Source: Apostichopus japonicus (taxonomy: Eukaryota; Echinodermata; Holothuroidea; Aspidochirotida; Stichopodidae). Taken from it: a stretch of 64,000 nucleotides of DNA. The stretch is from contig NC_092566.1 in the NCBI RefSeq assembly GCF_037975245.1, forward strand, positions 17,275,001-17,339,000. The letters run 5' to 3'. Shown here piece after piece: positions 12,701 through 22,728 of the stretch (its first letter is position 1; each line of letters begins with the position of its first letter). The position numbers were made by a program, and so were the translations under genes. The notes beneath the pieces were generated by a model. It saw only the letters and a list, made by a program, of their open reading frames with translations, was not told the DNA's origin and did no database searches.

Positions 12701-15700
12701 TTAACAAAAGACAATTTTTAGAGTGAGGGACCAGTTAGTTTAAGTTTATAATGGAATGCATAATGGGGGATTAGGTACAAGTATCACACCTTGCTCTGTT
12801 ATCTGGAAACGTTTTTTACTGCACAGCACCACCGATTGTAACATCTCGTGGGGACTGACGTGGGCCTTGAAGTTTCGGGGATTCCACATCTTACGATTGA
12901 GCTCGCCGAACCTCTGTGCTAACAGACCGATGATGATGCCAGGTTTTAGTTTGATGTTGATGTAGTTTTGTTCTTCAAGGAAGTAATCCCTAAGAGCGAC
13001 TACATGAACAAAAGCCTGTAATTAAAGGAGTAAGATTTTGAGAAGATAAAAAAAAAGAGACCTTGGATTAGCGAAAAGATCTTGTGATGAGATTGAGTGA
13101 GTGATTTTCATATTATGTGACATTTACTTACATACGGTAACAATTTAATTTCAACAATTTTGATGAATATATTACAATAAAATTATTTTCAAAAAGCACA
13201 CATCAAAATTTATTTTATCCCTTTGTTGCAAAACATTTAATATTCAGTCTGTTCCACAATGCTGTTCTTGAAAACAAAATGGCTGGAAAACTGGTTATTC
13301 TGCTGACAAACTTGCCACAGGTTTTGAATACCAAATGTTGATTTAAAAATCAAAATTTATCATCAGGCCAATTTAACTTTCAAACACGTCGCACACGTCA
13401 TGTACAGTATTTGTCGAATCATCGTACAAGCTGGACATATATAATCTGGATATCGTAATATATGGACAACGAGATCAAGACACATACCACCTGGCCTTGT
13501 AGTTTCCTTAATACCTTTTAAGGCATTATAATGCTACATAAACATATTTACTGTAGGCAAAATAATGTTTACCTTGGATTTAAAAGTAAGACTTGTGTGA
13601 AGAGAAAAAGGATGAAATGCTTTTAACAGAAACACTGCTTTTATACAACATGTTTAACCATTCCACAGGAAGTCCCCTTGATAGCAGACAAACTGTAATA
13701 GTAATAGTGATAAATGAGACTTATATAGTGCCAAATCAGTAGACAAAAGTCACTGCTCAAGGCTCTTTACAAAGAAAGCAAATTAATGTACAAAAGAACA
13801 AGTAGAAAGATGGGTCTCAAGTAGACTTTTGAAAGTAGAAAGTTTAGAGCATGTTCTAATGTGGTCTGGTAACTTGTTCCAGAGATAAGAGCCATAGTAT
13901 TCAAAGCTTCTGTAACCATAGGTCTTCTGTAGAAGAATAGTACAGTACCATGGAAAAGAGCCCTGCTCTTTCAGTATTATGAACGTCTCCATAAAACTCA
14001 CGTGAAGAAGTACGTTGCAGTAGTCATTGGCCTTGATGTTATTCAGACCGACGATACCTGGGAGATAGGTCGTACCGTCGTAAGCACGGAAAAGTTTGAC
14101 GTTTGTGTTCAGTTGTGAAATCAACTCCGGTGTGAAAGTTGGTTTCAGTACATACTGCAAGTAACCAGAACAGAAAAAACTTATATCAGGGTTAGGAACG
14201 AAGTTCATAACATATATATACCTGAGGAATTAATAATTTTGTGGTAAATTACATATACTGAATATTCAACATACACTGAATATTCAACATACATACTGCA
14301 AGTAAAGGGAATAGAGAAACTTATATCAGGCTTAGGACAAATTTCATTACATATATATACCTGAGGAATTGATAATTTCGCAGTAAAATATATATATATA
14401 CTGTACATGCATATATCCAAGATTCAAAAAGTTTACAGAATATAAATGTAAATTAATAAATTAGCCAGTGTTGATATAACTCTAAGCGTCTGGAACTGAA
14501 TCACTCCAACAAGTCTTATTCGTGGGGGAGGGGGGATGTCAAAAAACTGGCCATTGTCAATTTGAAACGAATCAGTTTTAAAGAAAATTGAAATTTTCTT
14601 TCCAGTGTCCTACTCACAGTGATGTCTTCAAGTGAAGAGTCGATGATCTGGTAATTGTCCGGCAGGCAATAAAACTTCAGAGTGTGAAGGTTAAGAAATA
14701 CACGATGGTTGATTTGCACGCTGTGAGTGTAAGCGTGGGACTTTTGGCCCCTTCCTGAAGAAGGAAAACAGTGAACAAGAAGATACAAAAAACAAGAGTT
14801 AATGCAGTGACTACCTTTCACCTTTTAGTGACATGTTCTTCAAAAACTTTGCCAATCCTATCCCGAATGACCGCAATGTTAGGCTTTAAATATATATATG
14901 TAGAGAGGCTTGAGCAGACAATTGAACACAACATGTTTTACAAAGGCTAGTACTATATGTTTATCTTGTAACCAAAATTCTAGATTTTAAATTCAAGAGT
15001 ACTGTCAGTATAAAATTTGGGTGGATCTGCAGCGCTAAAAAGAGTCACCAATTACCGCTACTTGAAAGCTGGTTTTCAAATTTTTTGACAGTACTAACAG
15101 ATGATATCAGCTAAGAAAGTAGGGCCTCACGGCCTGGTAACTAGTGTTAAAGACAGCCAAGCTATATGAAAAGTTAATGGTTATTAACTGTACCTTGAAA
15201 ATATTTGCCACAGACTAAACAGGCATAAACATTCAGATGGGAAAGTGAAACAGAGCAGAGCTTCTCAAAGTCAAAGTCCAGAACAGATCTGCAGAGATAA
15301 ATTAACGATTATACATTTATTTTTCAAAAGAGCAAAGATATTTGTGAGTAAAATTTTTAGGAATCAAGCCAGTGACTGCAGAAGTCCTATGCAGGTACTG
15401 CTCAGATAACATTAAAGTTAAAATACCAAGACCTAAGATTCATCTCAGATAACATCAAAGTTAAAATACCAAGCCCTAAGATTCAGCAATTTTCTTCCTT
15501 TCACAGAATATTGAATTTAGGCAAATCATGTTAACAGTTCTAAGTGAATTTAAGACACTACCATCAAATATCTCCCAGTTGTTGACAAATTAATAGCTGA
15601 ATAATGACAGACACCTGTTGAAATTGGAGGCAGCAAGGGAGAAGGTTTATTACTGTCAGCCCCAACTCCACAAACATATTCCTAACACGATGTAAACTTT

Positions 15701-16762
15701 TCTGGGAATTTAATTGTTTTTTCTATTATCAGTACAAAATTTGGAACTGTAGAGTAACTTAGCATCGATTGGATATTTTGAGAGTAGCAATTTTATCGGC
15801 TGCCATTTCCATCACTAACTCTTTTGGCATCATGAAATCCCAACCAATTACCCTCATTAAACATAATTACATACTCACCTATTTATAGTATCCAGGTAAG
15901 GGCAGCTTCTGCTTTTATCGACTTGAGGATCACGGACATGTTCTGAAAAAAAATATTAACAGTGCTGGAAGGATTAGCTATTTCAAAATATTTAGATCAA
16001 GATTTTCTGACTTTCTGTACTAGTGATTAAGTATGGACAGTGACAGGCCATTCGATTTACCTGATATAGGCCTAGGCTATGGTTTGGCAATCTAATTTTG
16101 TACAATCAAGTTTTTGGAGATTTACAACAAGGCCGTGGCTATTCTTACGACTAGTCGTAACAATTATTTATAAACTATTCTTACGACATCGGCGAATTCA
16201 AGCGCAGTAAAGTAAATAAAGAAACTGCGCATGTAGTAGGGGTAACCCTAAACTTAACCCTAAACACTAACCCTAACCGGAAATTACTGTTACTCCTAGT
16301 CTTAAAAATAGTACTCCTAGTCGTAAGAATAGCCACTTTGTTACAACAAACACTTCAAAATAGTATCTTGGTGACCTCACTCCAAGTAGCTATTAATGTC
16401 ACTACATTCGACGTTCAGTGCCCAGATTTGGGTTTTGGCATACCAAAAGTACTACTACCAAACCAGCTCTACTAATCAGCCAAATAATGGCTTTAAAGTA
16501 AAGGTTTTACGTTAGGCTACAGCCTGGGTAGGTATATTCTTAAACCTAGCCTAAGCATACTGTAGGCTATGTATGGGCCATACACAATAGGCTTGGAACG
16601 TGTGAGTAAAGCCATAATGGAATAAGCATAATTCACGAATTAAGGGATTAAAATTATAATGTTATGCTCACCATATTCATCGTCGCTGTCATACTCCTCA
16701 ACGAGCGCTACCTTTCTCTTCTTGCTAGACCTTCTTGTTTTATCATCTCTTCGCTTCGACAT
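6752..16762 (-). CDS. USP39: USP39 (SAD1 homologue), U4/U6.U5 tri-snRNP ubiquitin-protease-like splicing factor
   Basis: Twelve coding exons, in transcript order: 16762-16672, 15942-15879, 15288-15194, 14754-14618, 14154-14002, 13015-12790, 12136-11942, 10932-10790, 10251-10109, 8031-7884, 7628-7542, 6823-6752 (TAA at 6754-6752). All introns are GT-AG and the exons join in phase into 517 residues; human USP39 has 565. Domains: a basic N-tail (MSKRRDDKTRRSSKKRK), a zf-UBP zinc finger at about 44-130 (CPYLDTINR, CLVCGKYFQG), and a USP-like fold from about 155 to 497 (YDGTTYLPGIVGLNNIKAND, FLAWFLNALHASLGGTKK, LPPYLIICIKRFTKN). The family is known to be required for tri-snRNP recruitment in the nucleus and to lack protease activity. 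Here the Cys-box reads NDYCN and the usual His is replaced (GTY, about 456-458). The start is the ATG in AACAATGTC; an in-frame ATG 21 codons upstream (16825) is an alternative. The last exon (IWELKKDNN...) diverges most and is least certain. Confidence 0.95.
9037..9295. mobile_element. hAT-like MITE in USP39 intron 9
   Basis: The 259-bp element starts CAGGCGTGTAGCAAGG and ends TTGGGTATGCGCCTG, which on the minus strand begins CAGGCGCATACCCAA. It is flanked by CCTTACAT (9029-9036) and CCTTACAA (9296-9303), an 8-bp target-site duplication with one mismatch. An 8-bp duplication and CAG...CTG ends are typical of hAT elements. The interior matches the reverse complement of the element at 47013-47329 (for example the segment around GCAAACTATCTAA), so both belong to one family. 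Non-coding. Confidence 0.85.
13690..13925 (-). mobile_element. 5'-truncated LINE 3' end in USP39 intron 5
   Basis: Minus-strand translation of 13925-13783 gives TYGYRSFEYYGSYLWNKLPD followed by a STFKSLLETHL motif. This is the familiar C-terminal tail of non-LTR reverse-transcriptase polyproteins (a WN-LP motif and a FK..L..HL motif before the stop). It is followed by a 3' segment containing GGCACTATATAAG, similar to the 3' ends of CR1/L2-type LINEs. Nothing upstream of the tail remains, so this is a dead 5'-truncated insertion. It lies 77 bp downstream of the exon 5 donor and is in frame with the retained exon 5 reading frame. Confidence 0.75.
14150..14405. repeat. ~142-bp tandem duplication including the exon 5 acceptor
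   Basis: Two diverged copies, starting at about 14151 and 14293. Both contain CATACTGCAAGTAA, then CTTATATCAGG and ATATATATACCTGAGGAATT. The first copy includes the first bases of USP39 exon 5 and its splice acceptor (minus strand CTTGCAG). The second therefore carries a duplicate acceptor with AG at 14297-14296, inside intron 4. Use of the duplicate would read Tyr-Val-Cys-stop. Confidence 0.85.
15401..15486. repeat. 43-bp tandem duplication in USP39 intron 2
   Basis: Two copies of a 43-bp unit beginning CTCAGATAACAT, at 15401 and 15444, differing at a few bases. The second follows the first directly. No function is apparent. Confidence 0.9.
16131..16340. mobile_element. 210-bp MITE with telomere-like core in USP39 intron 1
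   Basis: Perfect 20-bp inverted repeats GTGGCTATTCTTACGACTAG lie at 16135-16154 and at the right end, four bases in from a direct repeat TTACAACAA found at 16122-16130 and 16341-16349. A 9-bp target-site duplication suggests a Mutator-like element, though the outermost four bases are not inverted copies (GGCC versus CAAA). The middle (about 16240-16279) has three CCCTAA motifs in a row with short spacers. Non-coding and non-autonomous; the superfamily call is tentative. Confidence 0.75.
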
Positions 16763-18064
16763 TGTTAAAGTGCGGGCTTTCGATACGATGTGGGGTAGGT
16801 AGTACAGCTCTAAATAAGAACCCAACCAAGCTAAAAGACACTTACAACTAATAAATATTCGTGAAATCGGTTATTAGAACATTCATGTATTGAAGTAATG
16901 TGACTCTGGACTGGGTGATAAAAGATTCATTTCTTAGTCTCTCGTTACTCGGATTTTCATTGGGCACTATATTGCATAGCGATCAAAAATACACCGAAAT
17001 AAATATGCCCCAGAAATCCCAGAATGCACATGTTATCCTTAACCGATGATACCTTTGTCATTTGTGAAAAATATAACATCACAATGTAATATACCCGATG
17101 TCTAACATCGTTATATAGATTTCACCATTTGCAAATACAGTTAGTTCCTGCACTTTTGTTATCGCTCCCAGTGATTAAACGTAAATAAGACATCTCACGC
17201 CGTTTTGATGGTGTCAGAACTTGCAAGACTGAGTACGAATTGTGTCACTAATGTAACAACCCTGCGGTTATTTCTGTTGATCCTCTGAAATCTATAGGAA
17301 TTTATGTTCACAAATATTTTAAAACAGTTTCCAAATAGCTTGAGTGTTGGAACATTGGAGCATTATTGTCTTCCAAACGCAACTCTTTTAACCATGAGTC
17401 TTATTATATAGAATGAAGAGATGTTGAAGCAATTCGTTTGTCTTTTGTCTTACGACTGCACAGAATAAACTTGCGTACACGTAAGCCTACATCACAAATG
17501 AAATACAGTTTCGAAAGGTTTAACGGCGCTCCATACAATATATTCTGGTTACGTTGTCATGACAGGTTTACAAGCAAATAGTGCACGAAGTGTAGGAATT
17601 TTATGTGTTAACCAGGCAGAGCCGGTGTATGCGCTTGAATCGTCCTATCCAATTGGGACAAGAAAAAACACTTCGGAAATTTTGACGGATATGTCAGTAT
17701 AAAATGTTCCAAAATGCACTACAGAAACTGAGGTAGATCTGTTTGGTTTTTCCGTGTTTGATCAATTTACACTAGTATTAGATACATTGGCCTATACATT
17801 ATAATGTGTAGGTCTAGACCTAACTTAGACCACCAGTAAATTAACTTGCAAAATATTCATTGTCTCGCCTATATGATGGAATATGTTGTTCAAAGTTAAA
17901 GCCAAACCAATTCTTCAATAACAGGTACTGTGTGAACAAAACAGTAAACAACTTTAAATTGTGTTACTGTAACGTTAGTAGTGTTAGTTACTCTGTGTTA
18001 GCCTAAAACTGTCCCTGAACTTTTTAATGAAACTCGTATAATTTATCCATTTCTTACTCTTTTA
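16763..18064. promoter_or_regulatory. Presumed bidirectional promoter interval, USP39 / STYXL1
   Basis: The two genes are divergent, with 1.3 kb between the USP39 ATG and the acceptor just upstream of the STYXL1 ATG. CG dinucleotides are more frequent than in the CpG-poor flanks (for example 16740-16800 and 17440-17660), which fits an unmethylated promoter. The first, non-coding STYXL1 exon must lie here or nearby, because a splice acceptor precedes its coding exon. I cannot place transcription starts and see no convincing TATA box. Confidence 0.55.
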
Positions 18065-18065
18065 G
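18050..18065 (+). other. Splice acceptor in the STYXL1 5' UTR
   Basis: The pyrimidine tract CATTTCTTACTCTTTTAG ends in AG at 18065, 20 bp upstream of the STYXL1 ATG at 18086. This implies at least one upstream non-coding exon, so the gene is spliced even though its coding region is one exon. Confidence 0.6.
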
Positions 18066-18085
18066 AAAAACAAACCTCCTTAGTC

Positions 18086-19213
18086 ATGGGATGCACCTCG
18101 TCAGCTACAGTGAGTGTATTAGTAGATGAGGATAACAACAACAAAGGGTCAATTGAAGGGAATACACAGTCAGATGCAGCTGATTCTCCATTGATTGAAA
18201 ATGAACCACATCACAAGGAAGCTGATCTAAATCAACCAGGAAACGAACAAAGCTACAGCAAAATGTCTTCCAACTCACGCTTACCGACTATCACAAAAAC
18301 AAATGATGGATTTCTGGTGAGCAGAATTCCTTCTGCTAACACCCTACCAGAGTCAATAATGCCAGTGTTGGAATTATTCAATCTAATAAGCATCGGTTAT
18401 AGAGTACCTCACATAACAGATCCTAACTACATTCTTATCGTCGATTGCCGGGAATATGCCCTTTATTCTGAAAGTCATATCATTACTGCTCGTCACTACA
18501 CTTCCTTGGATGAAGATCAGGATTGTCTTCTCGAGACTGGCGTTTGCGACAAATATGCAATTATCGTAGTTTACGGTACAACCACGGACGACCCCAAGAC
18601 GAAGGAAATATACGAGAGAATAAATGGTAAGGGTCTTTATGTACAGCTCATCGATGGAGGTTTTGGGAAGTTCAGCAGCCACGCACCTTTCCTTTGTTCG
18701 GATAAAATGCTGCGCACAGAACAGGAGAGGATGAAGAACATCATAACTTACCCGTCTGCTGTTTTAGAGGGCGCTCTATATCAAGGTGGGGCAGTCCATG
18801 CGGAGAGTCGAGTGGTTATCGACAACCTGCGAATCACTCACGTCGTCAACGTCTCGACTGAAGTGGATTGCCCTTTCGAGGATTCTTGCGAATACCTCCA
18901 TCTGAAGTTTGCAGACGAGGGAGGTGCCAATCTTATTTCGGTCTTTGAACGAGCAGCGGACTTTGTGGCCACTGCATTGCAGGATGGTAGTAATCGTGTC
19001 CTAGTCCATTGTGTCATGGGTGTCTCTCGCAGTAGCTCTATCACCATAGCTTTCCTCATGAAGTACCACAGTTTCTCCTTCAAGGATGCTTACAGGTTTC
19101 TCAGGGAAAGGCGTTCCGTCGCTGCACCCAACACAGGATTCGTTCGTCAACTGGCATCCTACGAAGAAAGACTATTTGGAGCTAAGCTAACGGATCCTGA
19201 CGACGTCGTTTGA
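18086..19213 (+). CDS. STYXL1: STYXL1 (MK-STYX)-like protein, rhodanese-like plus dual-specificity phosphatase domains, catalytic loop intact
   Basis: A 375-residue protein in one uninterrupted coding exon. The N-terminus MGCTSS matches an N-myristoylation signal (Gly2, Ser6) with Cys3 as a likely palmitoylation site, so membrane anchoring is inferred; a low-complexity acidic tail runs to about residue 90. A rhodanese/CH2-like domain spans about 95-205 (TDPNYILIVDCREY, ESHIITARHY) without a rhodanese catalytic Cys. The phosphatase domain spans about 222-365: general acid Asp277, then HCVMGVSRSS at 308-317 with Cys309 and Arg315, a 32-residue Asp-Cys spacing as in active dual-specificity phosphatases. 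Domain order and the TDPNY/ESHIITA motifs match vertebrate STYXL1, which lacks the catalytic Cys. Activity is therefore predicted here, with substrates unknown. It is divergent from USP39. A MAPK phosphatase is an alternative, but the first domain resembles STYXL1 more closely. Confidence 0.9.
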   Translation: MGCTSSATVSVLVDEDNNNKGSIEGNTQSDAADSPLIENEPHHKEADLNQPGNEQSYSKMSSNSRLPTITKTNDGFLVSRIPSANTLPESIMPVLELFNLISIGYRVPHITDPNYILIVDCREYALYSESHIITARHYTSLDEDQDCLLETGVCDKYAIIVVYGTTTDDPKTKEIYERINGKGLYVQLIDGGFGKFSSHAPFLCSDKMLRTEQERMKNIITYPSAVLEGALYQGGAVHAESRVVIDNLRITHVVNVSTEVDCPFEDSCEYLHLKFADEGGANLISVFERAADFVATALQDGSNRVLVHCVMGVSRSSSITIAFLMKYHSFSFKDAYRFLRERRSVAAPNTGFVRQLASYEERLFGAKLTDPDDVV

Positions 19214-19523
19214 GTCGGTAGATTGTAAGACTTTTATTTTATCATTTACGATAAAATCAGATTCCAAATTTTAACGAATATCCAATTGGCTGAAGTGATT
19301 ACTCAGTTACCAAAATTGATGGAACTGTGCTGCACATGGTCAGCCTTTCAGGTCAAAACCACACACTCCTCCTCACATTTTTTTTTATGAAATGGCTCAG
19401 TTATATATTTTTCAAAATTTGGAGATTTATTTTGTGAATGCATCTGGCAATATTAGCAGATTTAATGATGTCATTATGGCAATTGAACTGAAAATTGTTT
19501 TTGTTCTCTTTATTCAATTTTGA

Positions 19524-19529
19524 AATAAA
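19524..19529 (+). terminator. Candidate polyadenylation signal for STYXL1
   Basis: AATAAA lies 311 bp after the stop codon. Other AATAAA hexamers follow (for example 21435-21440), and CpG depletion continues to about 21.5 kb, so longer 3' ends are possible. Confidence 0.5.
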
Positions 19530-20129
19530 GTTTATCAAGAGAGGAATGTAATATTTTAACAAAACAAGTTGCATGAAGTTTGAAACATATAGAAGGGGAG
19601 TTGTGAACTCCCTGATACAGAGTAATATTACCCAAACTTTTCAGATCACATTTCAAGGAAATCAAAAAGAAGGTTATAACATTTTAAGAAAGTATTTGCT
19701 TTGAGGATCCAATCTACCATGATGACATACTGTGATTCCACTTCCTGGATTATAGGGATGGTTTAACCAATCAAAACACATCAAATCTTAATCAACCATT
19801 AATCTCAAGTTATAGACAAGATATTGAGAATAGGTTTCAAGATTTGTTTTTTTAAGAAAAGTGTTAAAATTGTCTGCTACTGGAATATCCCTCTTACTTT
19901 ACAGTATATTAGGTAGCAGTAGTTAGGAATACTGTATACACATTCATCTGATGTCCCCCCCCCCTCTCCCATTACTACTGTTTAAGTTTTACTTTTAACT
20001 TTTCCAGTATGAAAACTAACAGTTTCTAGTGAAGCAGCCCACAGAGTCAGAGGATTTGTTTAACAAAAAAGGTGTTACTATAGCTGATAGCCTCCACCAA
20101 ATAGCTACAGTAAAAAAAAAAAACATACA

Positions 20130-20680
20130 TGTCTCTTTCGGGAGATTTCCCAGTTTAAAAGTCTGGTCTGGAAGCTGTCATTTTGTAAATGTGTTATGTT
20201 ATACTGGTGCTAGGAACTGTAAACCTTCTACTTACTCTCTCTTTGTATTTCTTTTCTTATTTTTCAAAGTAGAAATATAATTTATTTAGGTCATGTTGTG
20301 AGGTTTTCAATATTTTACATTCCACACTTACAAGAACCATCTCCATTACTGGAAGTAAACATTGTAAGAAATCAAGAGAGAAAAAAAAAACAATAAACAA
20401 TTGATACACATGTGACTAGATGATGCCATATTTAGACTTGACCAAGTCTTCAACACTTACAGGAACCATCTCCATTACTTGAGAGTAACCATTGTAAGAA
20501 ATCAAAAAGGAAACACAATAAACAATTGAAACACATGTGACTAGATGATGTCATATTTAGACTTGATCAAGTGATCAGCCAATTGTGTGAAGAAACATTA
20601 AATATGTGATATCATCCAATTGAAATAAGATTATTTTATAAGATGTTTGTGGAAGTTTATTTGTGCAGTTACTATATTTC
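20130..20680. repeat. Dispersed repeat family, copy 1, with internal 128-bp duplication
   Basis: Shares several segments with 30910-31430, in the same order and orientation: GGAAGCTGTCATTTTGTAAA (31 kb copy GGGAGCTGTCATTATGTAAA) and TTTAGACTTGATCAAGT followed by GTGAAG.AACATTAAAT. Within this copy a 128-bp segment is tandemly duplicated (from about 20324 and 20452, each with AACCATCTCCATTACT and ATTGTAAGAAATCAA). Non-coding; no terminal repeats found, so the class is unknown. Confidence 0.7.
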
Positions 20681-21895
20681 TACACATAGAGCAACAATGA
20701 TGTTTGGGTTGGTGTTGCTTTGAAACTAGGTTACGATATAGAAAGATGAAAATGGTTACAATCTTCACTTAGTTATATTGAATGGTGTCCAAGTCTATCG
20801 AATATTCTGTTTTTACTATACAACCCAATGCAAATTGGCACTTTAAATGATACCAGTGTAGGAACGCAGGTTTTAAGTTTTATTGGCTGACAATTACTTT
20901 TATGGGTTGGATATCTCATATTAACAATAGGGACCCCCTTCCTAACCACCTCATCTTCCTTGGGCATTTTCGAATAAAATATGTCTTTATGTTATTAGTC
21001 AGTAAATAGTAAATTATGTAAATATTTATTAGTTTTCCATTATGAAATATATTCCTTAGTAGATTCTTCTCCCACTTTTATTTATTTGGAGACAAGTTAT
21101 ATATATTTTCATATTTTATAAAAATTATTATGGTATTGAAAATAATTTATAATTGAAAGAGGACTTCCATATAGACTAGCTGTGACAGAAGGTGCTAATT
21201 TTGATAAAATGTACAAGATAATTTTCTTTTGTCTATCAGGAATTATGTTTTAATTATTTTTTAAATTTTGTTTTTTAAACCAACAAAATGGTATTCATTA
21301 AGCATATGGTGATTATTTTATCCTCAGACTGATAAGAAAAAAATCTTGCCATGTGTGTGAGATATCCTGGTTCAAAATGTACATCACTGCTCTGCATTTT
21401 GTCAGCATATGATGTGATGCCATATAGTGTCAGTAATAAATGAATTCTCTTTAAGGGTTTTGCACTATTCGTGCTGTTATTTTCATTGTTTTATGGTGAA
21501 AGGGGGAAAAATGTCAATAGCCGAAGATTACAAAGACTACTCTAGATGAGAGGACCATTAAGTCGTTAATTGTTGATAGACAGAACTCTCACTGAATACA
21601 TAAACGTTTTCACATCCTTGAACAGAAAGATTAAAAAGAATTTAAATATTTTGTATCCGTTCATTTTATGATCCAACGTGATCTTGACAAAAGAGGGGAA
21701 ATAATATATCAGGCACGTAAGCATATAACATCACTGAAATGTTTATACTATAATGATATGCAAAATAAATTGGAAAAAAAAGAAAACAAATCCCTTGATG
21801 GATATCGTACACACATGTTTTGAACTTTTTATTCTCATAGCTTAGATAAATATAAAGTATATTTCATAAGACTTTTGTCTGTCTTCGTACGTATG

Positions 21896-22266
21896 CAAGG
21901 GCGTAGGAACCGGGGGGGCTGGGGGCGCCAGCCCCCCAGTGAAAAATATGGGGGGCGGAAGTATCATTCCGCCCCCCCCCCCCCGCTCCGCAAGTCAGAA
22001 AACCCCTTTTTCATTTCCAAATGAGAAAAAAATCTCATTTGGAGCACCAAATTGCATTTAAGGCCAGGTGAAAATGCAAAATTCTTTACAAAATGGAGTG
22101 AGAGTTGAAGTGTGCTATATTGCACCAAATTGCATCTGAGGCCACCTGGAAATGCAAAAAAATCCAAAGGGGAGGGGGACACCCCCTTCCCTTAGACCCC
22201 TCCCCCAGGCCGGCCATCAGTCTTCAGCCCCCCCCCCCCACTCAAAAGTACCTTCCATCGCCACTG
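21896..22266. mobile_element. hAT-like MITE
   Basis: Starts CAAGGGCGTAGGAACC and ends CCATCGCCACTG. Flanked by TACGTATG (21888-21895) and CACGTATG (22267-22274), an 8-bp duplication with one mismatch. It contains long runs of C and G, and a segment TTTCCAAATGAGAAAAA then AGCACCAAATTGCATTT near its middle. Non-coding, 371 bp. The open frames in it are chance products of the C-rich runs. Confidence 0.8.
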
Positions 22267-22280
22267 CACGTATGCATATT

Positions 22281-22720
22281 CAGTCGCTGTCGGCAAATTT
22301 TGGGTCTGTCGGCAAAAGGAGAAAAGGTGAAGAGAGCGGAAGGGGAAGAAAGAAGGAAAGCTGAATAGAGAAAAGGAGAACGGGAGCTTCTTCCGTGCCA
22401 AATTTGACTTAAAATATGCACCAGATTGCATCTAAGGACGTTTCAAAACTAAAAATTTTCCAAAGGGGAGGGGTAGACCCCCTACCCTTAGACCCCTCCC
22501 CCATTTCAGTCACCACTTCCAGATCCGTCGGCAAATCAAATTTGACTTAAAATATGCACCAGATTGCATCTAAGGACGTTTCAAAACTAAAAATTTTCCA
22601 AAGGGGAGGGGGACACACCCTCCCCTTAGACCCCTCCCCCATTTCAGTCACCACTTCCAGATCCGTCGGCAAATCAAATTCTCCACACCCCCCAACAAAA
22701 ACCCCTTCGCTACGCCCCTG
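22281..22720. mobile_element. hAT-like MITE abutting the previous one
   Basis: Starts CAGTCGCTGTCGGC and ends TTCGCTACGCCCCTG, flanked by a perfect 8-bp duplication TGCATATT (22273-22280 and 22721-22728). The left duplication overlaps the right duplication of the neighbouring element by two bases, so one inserted into the flank of the other. Inside, a 138-bp segment starting AATTTGACTTAAAATATGCA (22401 and 22539) is tandemly duplicated. Non-coding, 440 bp. Confidence 0.85.
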
Positions 22721-22728
22721 TGCATATT

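Noticed and set aside
16640-16825. USP39 start at the upstream in-frame ATG (16825)
   Set aside because: The extra 21 residues look unlike the family's charged N-terminus, and the ATG at 16762 has a better context (AACAATGTC). It remains possible if transcription begins further upstream.
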